IMG/VR virus record: IMGVR_UViG_3300042112_000276
Location: 1 to 41,237 of that record
Strand: one strand, 5' to 3'
Length of the DNA: 41,237 bases
Source: a virus
This document shows, piece by piece, positions 32,704 to 41,147 of this stretch. The position numbers and the translations under genes are program-made. The notes under the pieces were generated by a model. It was not told the DNA's origin. It worked only from the letters and a program-made list of their open reading frames with translations, and ran no database searches. Within the stretch, counting starts at the first letter, position 1, and each line of letters begins with the position of its first letter.

Positions 32704-33019
32704 TTTTAAGCCTTTTGCTTATTTTTTCCAAGAAAGCTTTGGTGTCTTTAACGACATCCGGGTTCCAAGCTTTCCAGTCAAGCAAATGCCCCCATACAAA
32801 ATGGCAGTTACCTGAGTTTTCGCACAGCACTATCAGGTTGCTTTCCTCCAGTTCGAGGGAAGCGTCCACATGATACGGGATTATATGGTGGCACTCAAGC
32901 TTTTTAACATTACCACAGGCTGCACAAGACGGATTTTTTTTAAGGAAAGCACTCCTTACTTTTTTCCAAGACCCGGATCTTGGTGGCATACCTAAGGAAA
33001 GTTTCTTATTCCAATACAT
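32681..33019 (-). CDS. HNH endonuclease
   Basis: The 112-aa product is an HNH nuclease. A Cys pair (CAAC, residues 32-35) precedes the catalytic 'ECHHIIPYHVD' (His44-His45), then 'LELEESNLIVLCE' with Asn61 and a second zinc half site (C66, C72-H73). Such proteins act in packaging when next to terminase, or as homing-type nucleases. No terminase is nearby here, so the second is more likely. The start lies inside the end of the preceding gene and has GAGG about ten bases upstream. Confidence 0.88.
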   Translation of the reverse strand: MYWNKKLSLGMPPRSGSWKKVRSAFLKKNPSCAACGNVKKLECHHIIPYHVDASLELEESNLIVLCENSGNCHFVWGHLLDWKAWNPDVVKDTKAFLEKISKRLKNDMESKG

Positions 33020-33320
33020 TCTTTAGGATCCTCAAGGCTATCTCAATGATAATACCCCAAGGAACAATACCCTTAACAGGCTCATGGCTACCGCTTGCCA
33101 TGGCAAGCAGAGCTTCAAGCGTAAGCGCATCGTCATCATCTGTTCTAGCGTCCAAGTTTTTGACAACAGGCTTGTCAGACTTTGAAACTTGAGCTATGGC
33201 ATAACCAGCCAAATTCCAAGCAGCTTGATAAACCAAATTGTTATCAATTGTTTTTCCACGGATCTTGTCAATCAAGATCATCAATGCGTCTGTAGGTATG
33301 CTTTCAGGAAACTGGATCAT
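33006..33320 (-). CDS. Hypothetical late protein next to the holin-like gene
   Basis: The 104-aa product begins MIQFPESIPTDALMILIDKI and ends with a hydrophobic/amphipathic helix (GIVPWGIIIEIALRILKNVL) that could contact membrane. A strong AGGAGG site supports ATG 33320 rather than an earlier frame start at 33350. Its position beside a holin-like gene suggests a lysis or tail-accessory role, but this is not shown by motif. Confidence 0.6.
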   Translation of the reverse strand: MIQFPESIPTDALMILIDKIRGKTIDNNLVYQAAWNLAGYAIAQVSKSDKPVVKNLDARTDDDDALTLEALLAMASGSHEPVKGIVPWGIIIEIALRILKNVLE

Positions 33321-33582
33321 TTTTACCTCCTTTTTTAAGTTTTTCGTCAAAAAGTTTTTCGTTTATAAGTTGAACCTTAGTGTCAATTGCTCCTTGGACT
33401 GTGACTATTTTTCCAATCAAATCCTTTAGCTCGTCAATGAATGACATGTGCTTATCTTTTAGCGGAACAATTACATGGATTCCAAGCCAAACTACTATTT
33501 TGTAGAACCCAAAACCCATCCCAATCATCACGGAAACTGGTATCCCTAACTTGTCAATCAAAACAACCCATTCTGATGGCAT
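33304..33582 (-). CDS. Holin-like small membrane protein
   Basis: The 92-aa product has one long hydrophobic segment at about 12-40 (LGIPVSVMIGMGFGFYKIVV continuing to VIVPL), then a charged coiled-coil-like tail (DELKDLIGKIVTVQGAIDTK). This layout is seen in phage holins and spanin-like proteins with a single N-terminal segment. AGGAGG supports ATG 33582. It lies immediately downstream of the papain-like peptidase gene, so the two may form a lysis cassette. The assignment as holin is inferred from topology and position. Confidence 0.55.
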   Translation of the reverse strand: MPSEWVVLIDKLGIPVSVMIGMGFGFYKIVVWLGIHVIVPLKDKHMSFIDELKDLIGKIVTVQGAIDTKVQLINEKLFDEKLKKGGKNDPVS

Positions 33583-33598
33583 AGAAACCTCCTAGGAG

Positions 33599-33636
33599 CT
33601 TGTTATTTTGTAGCAAAATAGGGAATAATTAACAAG
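33599..33636. repeat. Overlapping dyads between peptidase and holin-like genes
   Basis: TATTTTG-TAG-CAAAATA (33604-33620) lies within an outer CTTGTTA ... TTAACAAG dyad (33599-33636). It may be a weak processing hairpin or terminator in the late transcript. The bases on the - strand also give a poor promoter match (TTGTTA, 17 bases, TACAAA). Confidence 0.4.
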
Positions 33637-33650
33637 AAAATATATTGAGC

Positions 33651-34643
33651 TTACATTCGCCAGCTTACATTTTGCGTAGGAAAACCGTTAAACTGCGAAT
33701 ACGCAAAACACTCGTCCCTGCATATCCAGTCCATGTCCGAATCGGTAATCCAGAACCCGCCGGGAGGCTCGCCGTAGCTTCCGCATGGTTCACCGTGAAC
33801 CTTGGTACCCCAGCTATTAAGGACATAATAGATCCAGCCAAGCTCAGGGTGCTTAACCACGCCAATTACGCACATTTGATGGCCCCAAGAATCAGTGCGT
33901 TTTGCCAACCTGACAGGAGGAGTTCCAACAATTTTTGGAACCAGCGGGCTAGTGCCAAACATGCTGGCAATTGTCAACGGATAATAATTAAGTAATGCTT
34001 GGCGAGCTTCAGTGGAATTTTTCATTTGAGCTGCGCTTTTAATAAGGTGTTTTCTACTTAGAGAAAGCCATTTTTCTTTGATGGCATCGCCGTCAGACCA
34101 CTCCATTTCAGCGTGAGATCCCCAAGTAAGCCCATCAGACGACACTGGCTGAGGAAGTTCTTGAATGTCGGCTTCGACAATTCCATCCACTCTCATAGCC
34201 TCAGCAATGGCGCTTCCAAACGACCCTTCTCCACGCCCGTGCATGCCAGCTATAGCTCTAGACCTTCCATATGGAAGCAGCCAGAATGGCGTCTTTACTA
34301 ATTCAGCATCGCCAAGCCTGATTGACTCTACAGCTTGAAGGTACCACATTGCTTGCCCAAGACCGTTGCCAACGCACGAACCAGTTTGCTGATAAAAAGT
34401 CTCAAAATGCTGGCCTTTATTAGCTTTTTTAGAAAAGTCCCAGAGAAAAGCTTGCTCTCTAGCATCGTCATTTTCACCAGCCAGCTTAAATTCAACAAAA
34501 TTAGCCTTAGCCATTTTGTCTATTTCTTTTTGTTTTTCATTCATATCCTCGGGAGCAATTCTTCCAAAATTCCAATTAGCTTCTTCTTGACCAAGAAATG
34601 GAATTTTTCCACCAACAGATTTAAAAAAAGATGCTTCGTTCAT
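33651..34643 (-). CDS. Papain-like (C1) cysteine peptidase
   Basis: The 330-aa product has the C1 peptidase triad: Cys90 in QQTGSCVGNG with the oxyanion Gln before it, His255 in SWGHQMCVIGV and Asn276 in LNSWG. There is no signal peptide. The start ATG 34643 with GAGGT upstream is chosen over a frame extension of six codons. It lies between a predicted lipoprotein and a holin-like gene. It could digest the host envelope during lysis or entry, or process virion proteins. Lysis by a peptidase would suit a host with a protein-rich wall, as proposed for some planctomycetes; this is inference. Confidence 0.85.
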   Translation of the reverse strand: MNEASFFKSVGGKIPFLGQEEANWNFGRIAPEDMNEKQKEIDKMAKANFVEFKLAGENDDAREQAFLWDFSKKANKGQHFETFYQQTGSCVGNGLGQAMWYLQAVESIRLGDAELVKTPFWLLPYGRSRAIAGMHGRGEGSFGSAIAEAMRVDGIVEADIQELPQPVSSDGLTWGSHAEMEWSDGDAIKEKWLSLSRKHLIKSAAQMKNSTEARQALLNYYPLTIASMFGTSPLVPKIVGTPPVRLAKRTDSWGHQMCVIGVVKHPELGWIYYVLNSWGTKVHGEPCGSYGEPPGGFWITDSDMDWICRDECFAYSQFNGFPTQNVSWRM

Positions 34644-34650
34644 ACTTACC

Positions 34651-35370
34651 TCATTTAGCAAGTTTAGCTAAAGTTTCAGATATCATTTTAAATTCTCGGT
34701 AAAACAAGTCCCGATCATTTTTATTTATAACTTTTTCTGTTGATGTTGGGGCCAACGCATTGAGATAACTTCCAATAAAATCCCTGACATCCTGTATGTC
34801 ATCAGGTGTCAAGGAAGCAAGCGAAAGCTTTATGCCATATTCGTACAAATCTTTGATGGTTTTGTACGATTCGTCCTGAGATGCCAAAGAAAGTTTTCCG
34901 TACACAGACGACAAAAGCTTTACGCAATCAATTTTCTTTGATTCTTGGTTTTTATCAATGATTGATTTTAGCTTGGATTCAAAAGCTGAAACAGGGTCAA
35001 CCGGAGTTGGAGGCACAGGCGCTGGCTGCTGGCCAGCTACAGTAACCAAGCACAGTTGAGGGTCTGTGGGAATGTCATTCATCGAAGTGTAGACAAACAC
35101 ACGGTAATCACCGGGTATTGTGGCACAAAATATGGCCCACAAACCACTGTCTGACACCACAAGGTCATTCTCGTCAGACGCCGAAAACCATTTAACTACT
35201 TTTCCATTGGTCTGCACTGACAATTTAACCAGTCTTCCCGGTTTAGCTTGAACCTTGTCGGCTATTTTTATATATGGTTCGTCTTTTACAACGGTTTTTT
35301 TTGAATCTTGAGCGTTGCAAGCAATACAAAACAAACACAAAAAAACAAATCCACTGAAAAACCTAATCAT
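34651..35370 (-). CDS. Predicted lipoprotein, planctomycete-like
   Basis: The 239-aa product begins with a signal sequence (MIRFFSGFVFLCLFCIACNA) with a likely lipobox Cys18 and a cleavage alternative after Ala20. The next part, 'VQAKPGRLVKLSVQTNGKVV' and 'IPGDYRVFVYTSMNDIPTDP', resembles a domain I associate with planctomycete proteins and phages (PGR-V-L ... YRV-AYT ... VPS-P). The C-terminal half is helical. Export to the envelope suggests a role in lysis or superinfection exclusion. GGAGG supports the start, which overlaps the preceding stop (ATGA). Confidence 0.7.
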   Translation of the reverse strand: MIRFFSGFVFLCLFCIACNAQDSKKTVVKDEPYIKIADKVQAKPGRLVKLSVQTNGKVVKWFSASDENDLVVSDSGLWAIFCATIPGDYRVFVYTSMNDIPTDPQLCLVTVAGQQPAPVPPTPVDPVSAFESKLKSIIDKNQESKKIDCVKLLSSVYGKLSLASQDESYKTIKDLYEYGIKLSLASLTPDDIQDVRDFIGSYLNALAPTSTEKVINKNDRDLFYREFKMISETLAKLAK

Positions 35371-35924
35371 TGGATTGCCTCCACTTCTTCGATAGTTGTG
35401 GCTTCATTTACTGCACGGCGTTTGGCAGCAAAGTCATCAGACATTTGCGACCTTGCTGCGCCATAGCGCAAAAGCAACAGTGTCATTTCTGATATGTCAT
35501 TGAAATTAACCACGGAATTATTCATGGCTATGATTGACGGCACAGGAAGGCTAGAAGCTACGGCTTCTTTGGCAAGCGTGTATGCTCCAACCAAAAGCGC
35601 CACATCAGCAGATGTTATCCCCAAGGAAAAACCTTGGCCTGAGTCCCATCCAGTTTGCTCCAATTTTATCCAATCATTATTTATTTTTAACAGTTTATAA
35701 GTTTTTGCTTGAGCTAAACTGTCGCCATCTGCTTCTGGTATATAATTATCTACTTGATTTATTATTGAAGTTAAATAGTTTCCTATTTCTGAAGAAACAG
35801 GCACTGGCATTGTTACATTTTTAGTTAAATTAAATTCGTTTTTTTTGTCTAATGTTAAATTATATATGTCTTCGTATTGATCATTTACAAGTCTTTTTGT
35901 TTTAAAAACAGCAAGGTGTATCAC
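35367..35924 (-). CDS. DUF4376-like tail-fibre-associated protein
   Basis: The 185-aa product has a polar N-terminal half, then 'SADVALLVGAYTLAKEAVAS' and 'MTLLLLRYGAARSQMSDDFA', ending 'RRAVNEATTIEEVEAIQ'. This C-terminal pattern (helical, with a final short 'eei-I' segment) occurs in DUF4376-like proteins next to tail fibre genes. It starts at GTG 35924 with AAAGGAGAA upstream. The 1271-aa fibre gene lies directly upstream. Confidence 0.55.
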   Translation of the reverse strand: MIHLAVFKTKRLVNDQYEDIYNLTLDKKNEFNLTKNVTMPVPVSSEIGNYLTSIINQVDNYIPEADGDSLAQAKTYKLLKINNDWIKLEQTGWDSGQGFSLGITSADVALLVGAYTLAKEAVASSLPVPSIIAMNNSVVNFNDISEMTLLLLRYGAARSQMSDDFAAKRRAVNEATTIEEVEAIQ

Positions 35925-35936
35925 AATTATTCTCCT

Positions 35937-38900
35937 TTATATTTTAATTATAAAATTAATAGAAATAGATGGCTGCATATTGTTAATGCTAGTGGGGCTA
36001 GAATTAGTGTAAGTATGCGTGTGTCCTGAGCTTGCAAATCCAGTTGAAAATGTATGTTTGTGATCTGAAGATATGTATCCAGTATACGAAGTAGAATAAT
36101 TATTTTGCCCACTTCCTACAATAAGAACACCGGCGTATCCTCCACCAAGACCACTAAACCCATACTGCGCTCTACCCATGTTTCCACTACCTACACCATC
36201 AGAAAAGTTCTGATGGTAATGGTTAACCGAAACTCCGTCAGTCGTCCCTGAATGAGTGTGATTAGCGCTTTCAGAACCTGTTGTTAGTGAAGGAATATTT
36301 GACGAGCTTAATGTAATTGATTCAACACCTGTGGTTGATGCAAGCGTACGATTAGTTAAACCTGCACCCTGACCAACTCCTATCGGGACTCTGCCTCGCA
36401 TATCTGGAAGTGCAAATGTAGTGCTACCATCTCCGGCCCCATAGGTTGTCCCAATAGCGGTAAACAGTGCGCTATATGTTGTTCTTGAAACAATGTCGCC
36501 ATTACACAGCAACCATCCAGAAGGAGCATTGGTAGTAACTACTCCACTGCTTGCAGATTGAGTTACAGAACCTGCATACATTTGCATGGAACCAGATGGA
36601 ATTGATGACCCTGAAGATGCCGTAGTCCAAGACAATGTGCCACTGCCGTTTGTAGTTAACACTTGCCCAGATGTTCCATCAGCGGATGGCAAAGTCCATA
36701 TGACATTAGCAGCTATGCTGTCTGGGCCTTTAAATCCAACATAGTTTGTTCCGTTGGCTGCAAGTTCTAAAAAACGCAATTGGTTTGTATTTCCAACACC
36801 GGAATTAGTTGGATTTAAAACTAATTGCCCACCATTTGAAATAGTTAGAGCTGGTCTAGTTGTTGATATAAAAGTAGTAGAATCTATATTTGTTATGTTT
36901 GCTCTGAAAAGATCATAAGATTGATTTTGAACACCGGATATTATTATCCCAACCCCATTAGATGTTCCCACATTTAATGCAGCAGGATTAGTTATAGTAA
37001 CATTAGATCCAGCAGCAGGTGGATTATCAATTGACACAGTCGAAGCGTTTGTGATTACACTAGCTCCAACAGCGCTATAAGTTGGAGGTTGTATTCTAAT
37101 TGCTCTTTGAGTAGTTAATGCGCCAGTTGCAAACTGTGCCGTTCTTGACAGATTTATATTTAAGTCATTGGATTCTGTAGAAGCTGTTAAGCCTGTATGA
37201 GCAGGAGCAGTAACAGTAACTGAAGGACTTGGGTTTCCTGTGCTTGCAACAGGAACAACAGCAAGATTTCTAGTAGTAACTTCACCAACTGTTGTAATGT
37301 TAGTACTACCAGCCCAAGTAGAAATAGCCGTGTTTTCTACATTTTCAAGACCAATGTCTGACGATGTCAAAGTATCCCAAACAGGAGCTGCGCCGTTTGT
37401 TCCAGTTCCTGTTTGGCGTAAAAATTTTTTAGTAGTAGTAGTATTAGGGCTTAGAAGAGTGGTTGTATTAACATCGCTTTGGTAAGGAATTGATCCTAAT
37501 AATGTAGTGCTGTTTCCACCACTCAAGCTTGCTATGTAGCTGCCCCAAAATAAAGTTCCTGAACCATTAGTCATAAGGTGCTGATTAGAGCTTCCAGCAG
37601 AAGTTGGTAAAGTTAGTGTGAAACTAGCTGCAAAAGTGGAAGGTCTTGCTAATGTAATTGTTCGGTTATTTGAGCTGTTTTTAAAAATAATATTGTTGCA
37701 GCCAATTATATCGTTTTGTAAAACACTAAATGCTCCAAAATTGTCAACAGTTATATAAGGAATTGTTTGTTGACTAGTTATTTCAAATATATTAGCAGAC
37801 ATGCTAGGTGGCGCATTAACAGAAAATGGCACCCGTGAAGTAGAAGTCCCATAAACTCTTATGTCTTCAGTTGCCGTAGCTTGATACTGTAAAGCGCTAG
37901 TTCCAGAAAATCCTCCAGATCCATTGTTGTATTGAAACTGTCCGCTGCTTCCTCCCGGAGATGCAGGTGTAAATCCAAGGGCGGTTGTTATATCAGAAGA
38001 ATTTAAACTTGCCCACGCAGGTGCTGCGGATACAGTTCCGGTTCCGGTCTGCGATAAAAACTGTTTTCCCGAAGTAGTGTTTCCTGCAAGCTTAGAAAGA
38101 ACATTGGTTGCAGAGCAGTAGAGGATGTCTCCTAGAGTATAGCTTGTTTGGCCAGTTCCACCCTTGGTGGCTGATACTGTTGCAAGAGTTACAGCAATGG
38201 AAGTTGTCCCTGATCCGCTTGCGTCACCTGACAAAGTAATAGATTGATTTCCGGTTAGGTAAGTTGCGGTATCCAGAGAAAAAGTGCCAGACGAAGTCAT
38301 CTTAACAAATGACGCAGAGGAATAAGTCAGCCCTGAAAGCGAAGTAAGGTTTGTTGATAACGGTTGACCCCCAAGCCCTGAAAGCGTGTAGGTCGGGACA
38401 TTTAAAGTGTTTGACACTAGTGTCGCAGACCCTGACGACCCAGTAGTGGTCAAGGATGAAATTCGATTGCTATATGCTGAGTCCCATTGAGTTTGACTGG
38501 CTGTCGTTGGTATGGAGTACCCAGCAGAAAATGTCACAGCTAATGTACCTGTTGAGGTGACAGGCGACCCGCTGACTGACAGCCCAGTCGGAACGCTCAT
38601 TCCTACAGATGTCACTGTACCAGTGTTGCTTGTATATCCATTTGGATTAGTGCTGTTGTATGGAGTAAAACCAAGTGCTGTTGTAATATTTGACGAAGTC
38701 AATGTAGACCAAACGGGAGCTGCACCATTGGTTCCAGTGCCAGTCTGCGACAAAAATTTTATAGTCGAGCTAGTGTTTGGGCTTAGCAAAGATGTGGTGT
38801 CAGTTCCTGATTGATACGGAATTGAGCCAAGCAAAGTAGTTCCATTACCGCCTACAAGGCTTGTAGCCAAACCAACTGTCAATGATGACGGATTAGTCCA

Positions 38901-39752
38901 AGTTGGTGAGGATGTTCCTCCACTGGCCAAAAGCTGGCCAACTGTTCCCGGTTGAGTTGAATAAGGATATGAAGCGCCACCATACAGGATCCCCCCTTGG
39001 TTGACGCCTCCGATATCCATCAGAGATAAACTAGACCATACTGGAGCTTTTCCGTTTGTGCCATCACCTGACTGTGAAAGAAACTTTGGCGCCCAGTTAA
39101 CATTTGGACTTAATAAGGAAGTAGTGTCAGTGTCAGATTGATACGGAATAGATCCAAGAAGGGTAGTCTTGTTCCCGCCAGTCAAATTGTTTGCTTTGGT
39201 CGCCGTGCCAGTCAAACTAGCCGTGATTGTGTTAGCAGAGAAATTTCCACTGGAATCACGAATAACTAATTTGGAGACGGTGTTTGCACTGGCTGCGTCT
39301 GCTGAAATTGTAAATGACGGATAAGTCCCAGAAGCCACTATCCCGGTTCCGGCAGTAAGCGAAACTATCTGGTCTGGTGAAGAATTCGTTATTGTAAAAT
39401 TTGGATAAGTTCCGCTAGTGGAAATCCCAGTACCTGCCGTCAATTTTACTGTTTGATCTGGGGAAGAATTAGTGATAACTCCAGTTGTGTTGTCATAACT
39501 AATCCCTGTCCCTGCTGATAAAGCCAAACGAGATCGTGAGTCAGTGTAAAAAAGATTGGTTCCTTCAGTAATGTTTGTCGTGGATCCATTTATGTCGCTT
39601 AACGACAGACTGGCAACCAAAACATTAGCACCAAGAGCAGAACCAATCCACACTTTGCCATCAGCAGCATTAATAGCTAATTCGCCAGCGGAAAGACCGC
39701 TGGGAACAGCTGATGTTGTGTACGACCTTTTTGGCTTTATTGTGTTTGACAC
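35937..39752 (-). CDS. Tail fibre with tail-collar C-terminal domain
   Basis: The 1271-aa product starts with a fibre N-terminal module (KPKRSYTTSAVPSGLSAGEL ... DGKVWIG). Its middle holds four copies of a module resembling 'TTLLGSIPYQSDTDTTSLLS' plus 'KFLSQTGTGTNGAAPVW', near residues 190, 295, 535 and 740. Residues from about 1050 form a phage tail-collar domain: 'APSGWLLCNGDIVSRTTYSA', 'GDGSTTFALPDMRGRVPIG', then His-rich 'ANHTHSGTTDG' loops. It is very likely the main receptor-binding fibre. It starts at GTG 39752 with only a weak binding site. Confidence 0.85.
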   Translation of the reverse strand: MSNTIKPKRSYTTSAVPSGLSAGELAINAADGKVWIGSALGANVLVASLSLSDINGSTTNITEGTNLFYTDSRSRLALSAGTGISYDNTTGVITNSSPDQTVKLTAGTGISTSGTYPNFTITNSSPDQIVSLTAGTGIVASGTYPSFTISADAASANTVSKLVIRDSSGNFSANTITASLTGTATKANNLTGGNKTTLLGSIPYQSDTDTTSLLSPNVNWAPKFLSQSGDGTNGKAPVWSSLSLMDIGGVNQGGILYGGASYPYSTQPGTVGQLLASGGTSSPTWTNPSSLTVGLATSLVGGNGTTLLGSIPYQSGTDTTSLLSPNTSSTIKFLSQTGTGTNGAAPVWSTLTSSNITTALGFTPYNSTNPNGYTSNTGTVTSVGMSVPTGLSVSGSPVTSTGTLAVTFSAGYSIPTTASQTQWDSAYSNRISSLTTTGSSGSATLVSNTLNVPTYTLSGLGGQPLSTNLTSLSGLTYSSASFVKMTSSGTFSLDTATYLTGNQSITLSGDASGSGTTSIAVTLATVSATKGGTGQTSYTLGDILYCSATNVLSKLAGNTTSGKQFLSQTGTGTVSAAPAWASLNSSDITTALGFTPASPGGSSGQFQYNNGSGGFSGTSALQYQATATEDIRVYGTSTSRVPFSVNAPPSMSANIFEITSQQTIPYITVDNFGAFSVLQNDIIGCNNIIFKNSSNNRTITLARPSTFAASFTLTLPTSAGSSNQHLMTNGSGTLFWGSYIASLSGGNSTTLLGSIPYQSDVNTTTLLSPNTTTTKKFLRQTGTGTNGAAPVWDTLTSSDIGLENVENTAISTWAGSTNITTVGEVTTRNLAVVPVASTGNPSPSVTVTAPAHTGLTASTESNDLNINLSRTAQFATGALTTQRAIRIQPPTYSAVGASVITNASTVSIDNPPAAGSNVTITNPAALNVGTSNGVGIIISGVQNQSYDLFRANITNIDSTTFISTTRPALTISNGGQLVLNPTNSGVGNTNQLRFLELAANGTNYVGFKGPDSIAANVIWTLPSADGTSGQVLTTNGSGTLSWTTASSGSSIPSGSMQMYAGSVTQSASSGVVTTNAPSGWLLCNGDIVSRTTYSALFTAIGTTYGAGDGSTTFALPDMRGRVPIGVGQGAGLTNRTLASTTGVESITLSSSNIPSLTTGSESANHTHSGTTDGVSVNHYHQNFSDGVGSGNMGRAQYGFSGLGGGYAGVLIVGSGQNNYSTSYTGYISSDHKHTFSTGFASSGHTHTYTNSSPTSINNMQPSISINFIIKI

Positions 39753-39755
39753 TTG

Positions 39756-40838
39756 CTAGAATGTTCCCCCGTCAATGGTGGAAGAATCATTCAGGTAATC
39801 AGTCCCTGCCGAAGCAGCTACAAAACCTGTGTTGTACTTTTTAAATATGGTTCCATTGGCTTCTGCGCTTAAATCAGCGCCAGTGCCACCGTAATCTAAA
39901 GCCACAATATCAGCTTCCCAAGTCCCAGTGCTAATGGTTCCAACAGTATTTATTGCTGATTGACCAGCCCAAGACGAATGTATTTCAATTTCGTTGGAAG
40001 CATTAATTGCAACGCTAGTGTTGTCAACATTTACATTAAGGGTAGTGCCTGAAAAACTTAAAGCAATTCCGGCAGTAATTGCCCCAAGGCTTGAAAACTG
40101 AGTAAATTCAAGTTCTGTCGTGCCAAGAGTTATTGGGTTTGGAGTAGTAAGAACATAACCACGACCTAGGTTGACTGTCCCTTCCTCAACAAAAATAAAC
40201 ATGCCAGAGTTAAACTCTAAGCTTGAGTCTGCATCAGCAGACCTTGACCAAGCCCCAGAAGCGACAATGTAAATACCGTTGTCAGCTCCAGCTGTTTGGT
40301 TTTTGACTAGAACCCTGTCGCCAGCAAGCAAAGAAACGCCGTCAATCGTCTGCGTTCCACTAAGAGTAATATTGGAAACAGTAGCTGCACGACATGACGC
40401 CTTAACATCAAGACCAGACCTTGCTGCGTCTACATACCCCTTGTTTGCTGCATCGTTGGCGTCAACCGGGTCAGCAAGATTAATTATCTTATGACTGTTA
40501 AGGTTGATGTTGTTTTCAGCTGGAGCAAGGACATCTAAAGGTATAGTGCCAAGGTAATCGTACAAACCATCGCCGGACACAGTCCCGGAAAATGTTACTT
40601 GATAACCTGAAGTAAAAACAGTGTTTGAATAAACTTCATTCCCTGCGATTGCGCTTAAATTAAAATATGCGCCTTGACCACCGATAGGTATCACATTGAT
40701 AGCTTGACCGCCATCACTACCTGATCCATAGTATAGGGTGTCTGACACCTCGTTATAGGCAAGCTCTCCATTTGCCAAAGTTGATGGGGCATCTGGACTT
40801 CCTGAAAGTCGCCTTTTGATTCGTACCGTGTTAGCCAT
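39756..40838 (-). CDS. Tail fibre protein with Mtd-N-like module
   Basis: The 360-aa product begins with the GEL module 'SGSPDAPSTLANGELAYNEV', as in the N-terminal domain of phage tropism determinants and fibres. A central part (about 130-250) matches a common fibre module: 'ANKGYVDAARSGLDVKASCR', 'LSGTQTIDGVSLLAGDRVLV', 'GADNGIYIVASGAWSRS'. The end IDGGTF resembles the end of the preceding protein (IDGGNF). ATG 40838 with AAGGA eight bases upstream is preferred over the ATG two codons earlier. Confidence 0.8.
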   Translation of the reverse strand: MANTVRIKRRLSGSPDAPSTLANGELAYNEVSDTLYYGSGSDGGQAINVIPIGGQGAYFNLSAIAGNEVYSNTVFTSGYQVTFSGTVSGDGLYDYLGTIPLDVLAPAENNINLNSHKIINLADPVDANDAANKGYVDAARSGLDVKASCRAATVSNITLSGTQTIDGVSLLAGDRVLVKNQTAGADNGIYIVASGAWSRSADADSSLEFNSGMFIFVEEGTVNLGRGYVLTTPNPITLGTTELEFTQFSSLGAITAGIALSFSGTTLNVNVDNTSVAINASNEIEIHSSWAGQSAINTVGTISTGTWEADIVALDYGGTGADLSAEANGTIFKKYNTGFVAASAGTDYLNDSSTIDGGTF

Positions 40839-40855
40839 GACCATATTCCTTAATG

Positions 40856-41143
40856 TTAAAAGTTTCCACCATCAATAAAACCGGAATTAATCCACTTTGA
40901 AGAACTTGAATTATATTTCAATAAATCATCGTTCTGGGCGCTAGTTATATTAACATCATCAATGTTTGACAAATTGGACATTTTGCTAACATCAATAACT
41001 TGACCAGCCTGATTCTTTGTATAAACCTTGGAATCCGTGTAATTGACTCCAAGCTCCCCAACATTTAACTGCGAGGCCAATGGCACATATCCTGCGCCAC
41101 TAAACCTTTTAATTAATATTTTTGGATTATGAATCAAATTCAT
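40856..41143 (-). CDS. Short fibre-related protein
   Basis: The 95-aa product consists almost only of the fibre N-terminal module: 'LIKRFSGAGYVPLASQLNVG' with ELGVNYTDSKVYTKN, and then a short polar tail ending FIDGGNF. It may be a short fibre, an adaptor for the longer ones or a remnant. The binding site is weak. Confidence 0.65.
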   Translation of the reverse strand: MNLIHNPKILIKRFSGAGYVPLASQLNVGELGVNYTDSKVYTKNQAGQVIDVSKMSNLSNIDDVNITSAQNDDLLKYNSSSSKWINSGFIDGGNF

Positions 41144-41147
41144 TTAT

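Noticed and set aside
33599-33650. - strand promoter before the holin-like gene
   Set aside because: Only a poor match (TTGTTA and TACAAA), overlapped by dyads; the late operon can be read through from upstream.
35937-40838. Diversity-generating retroelement acting on the fibre genes (Mtd-N-like module)
   Set aside because: No reverse transcriptase gene or template repeat is visible in the window.
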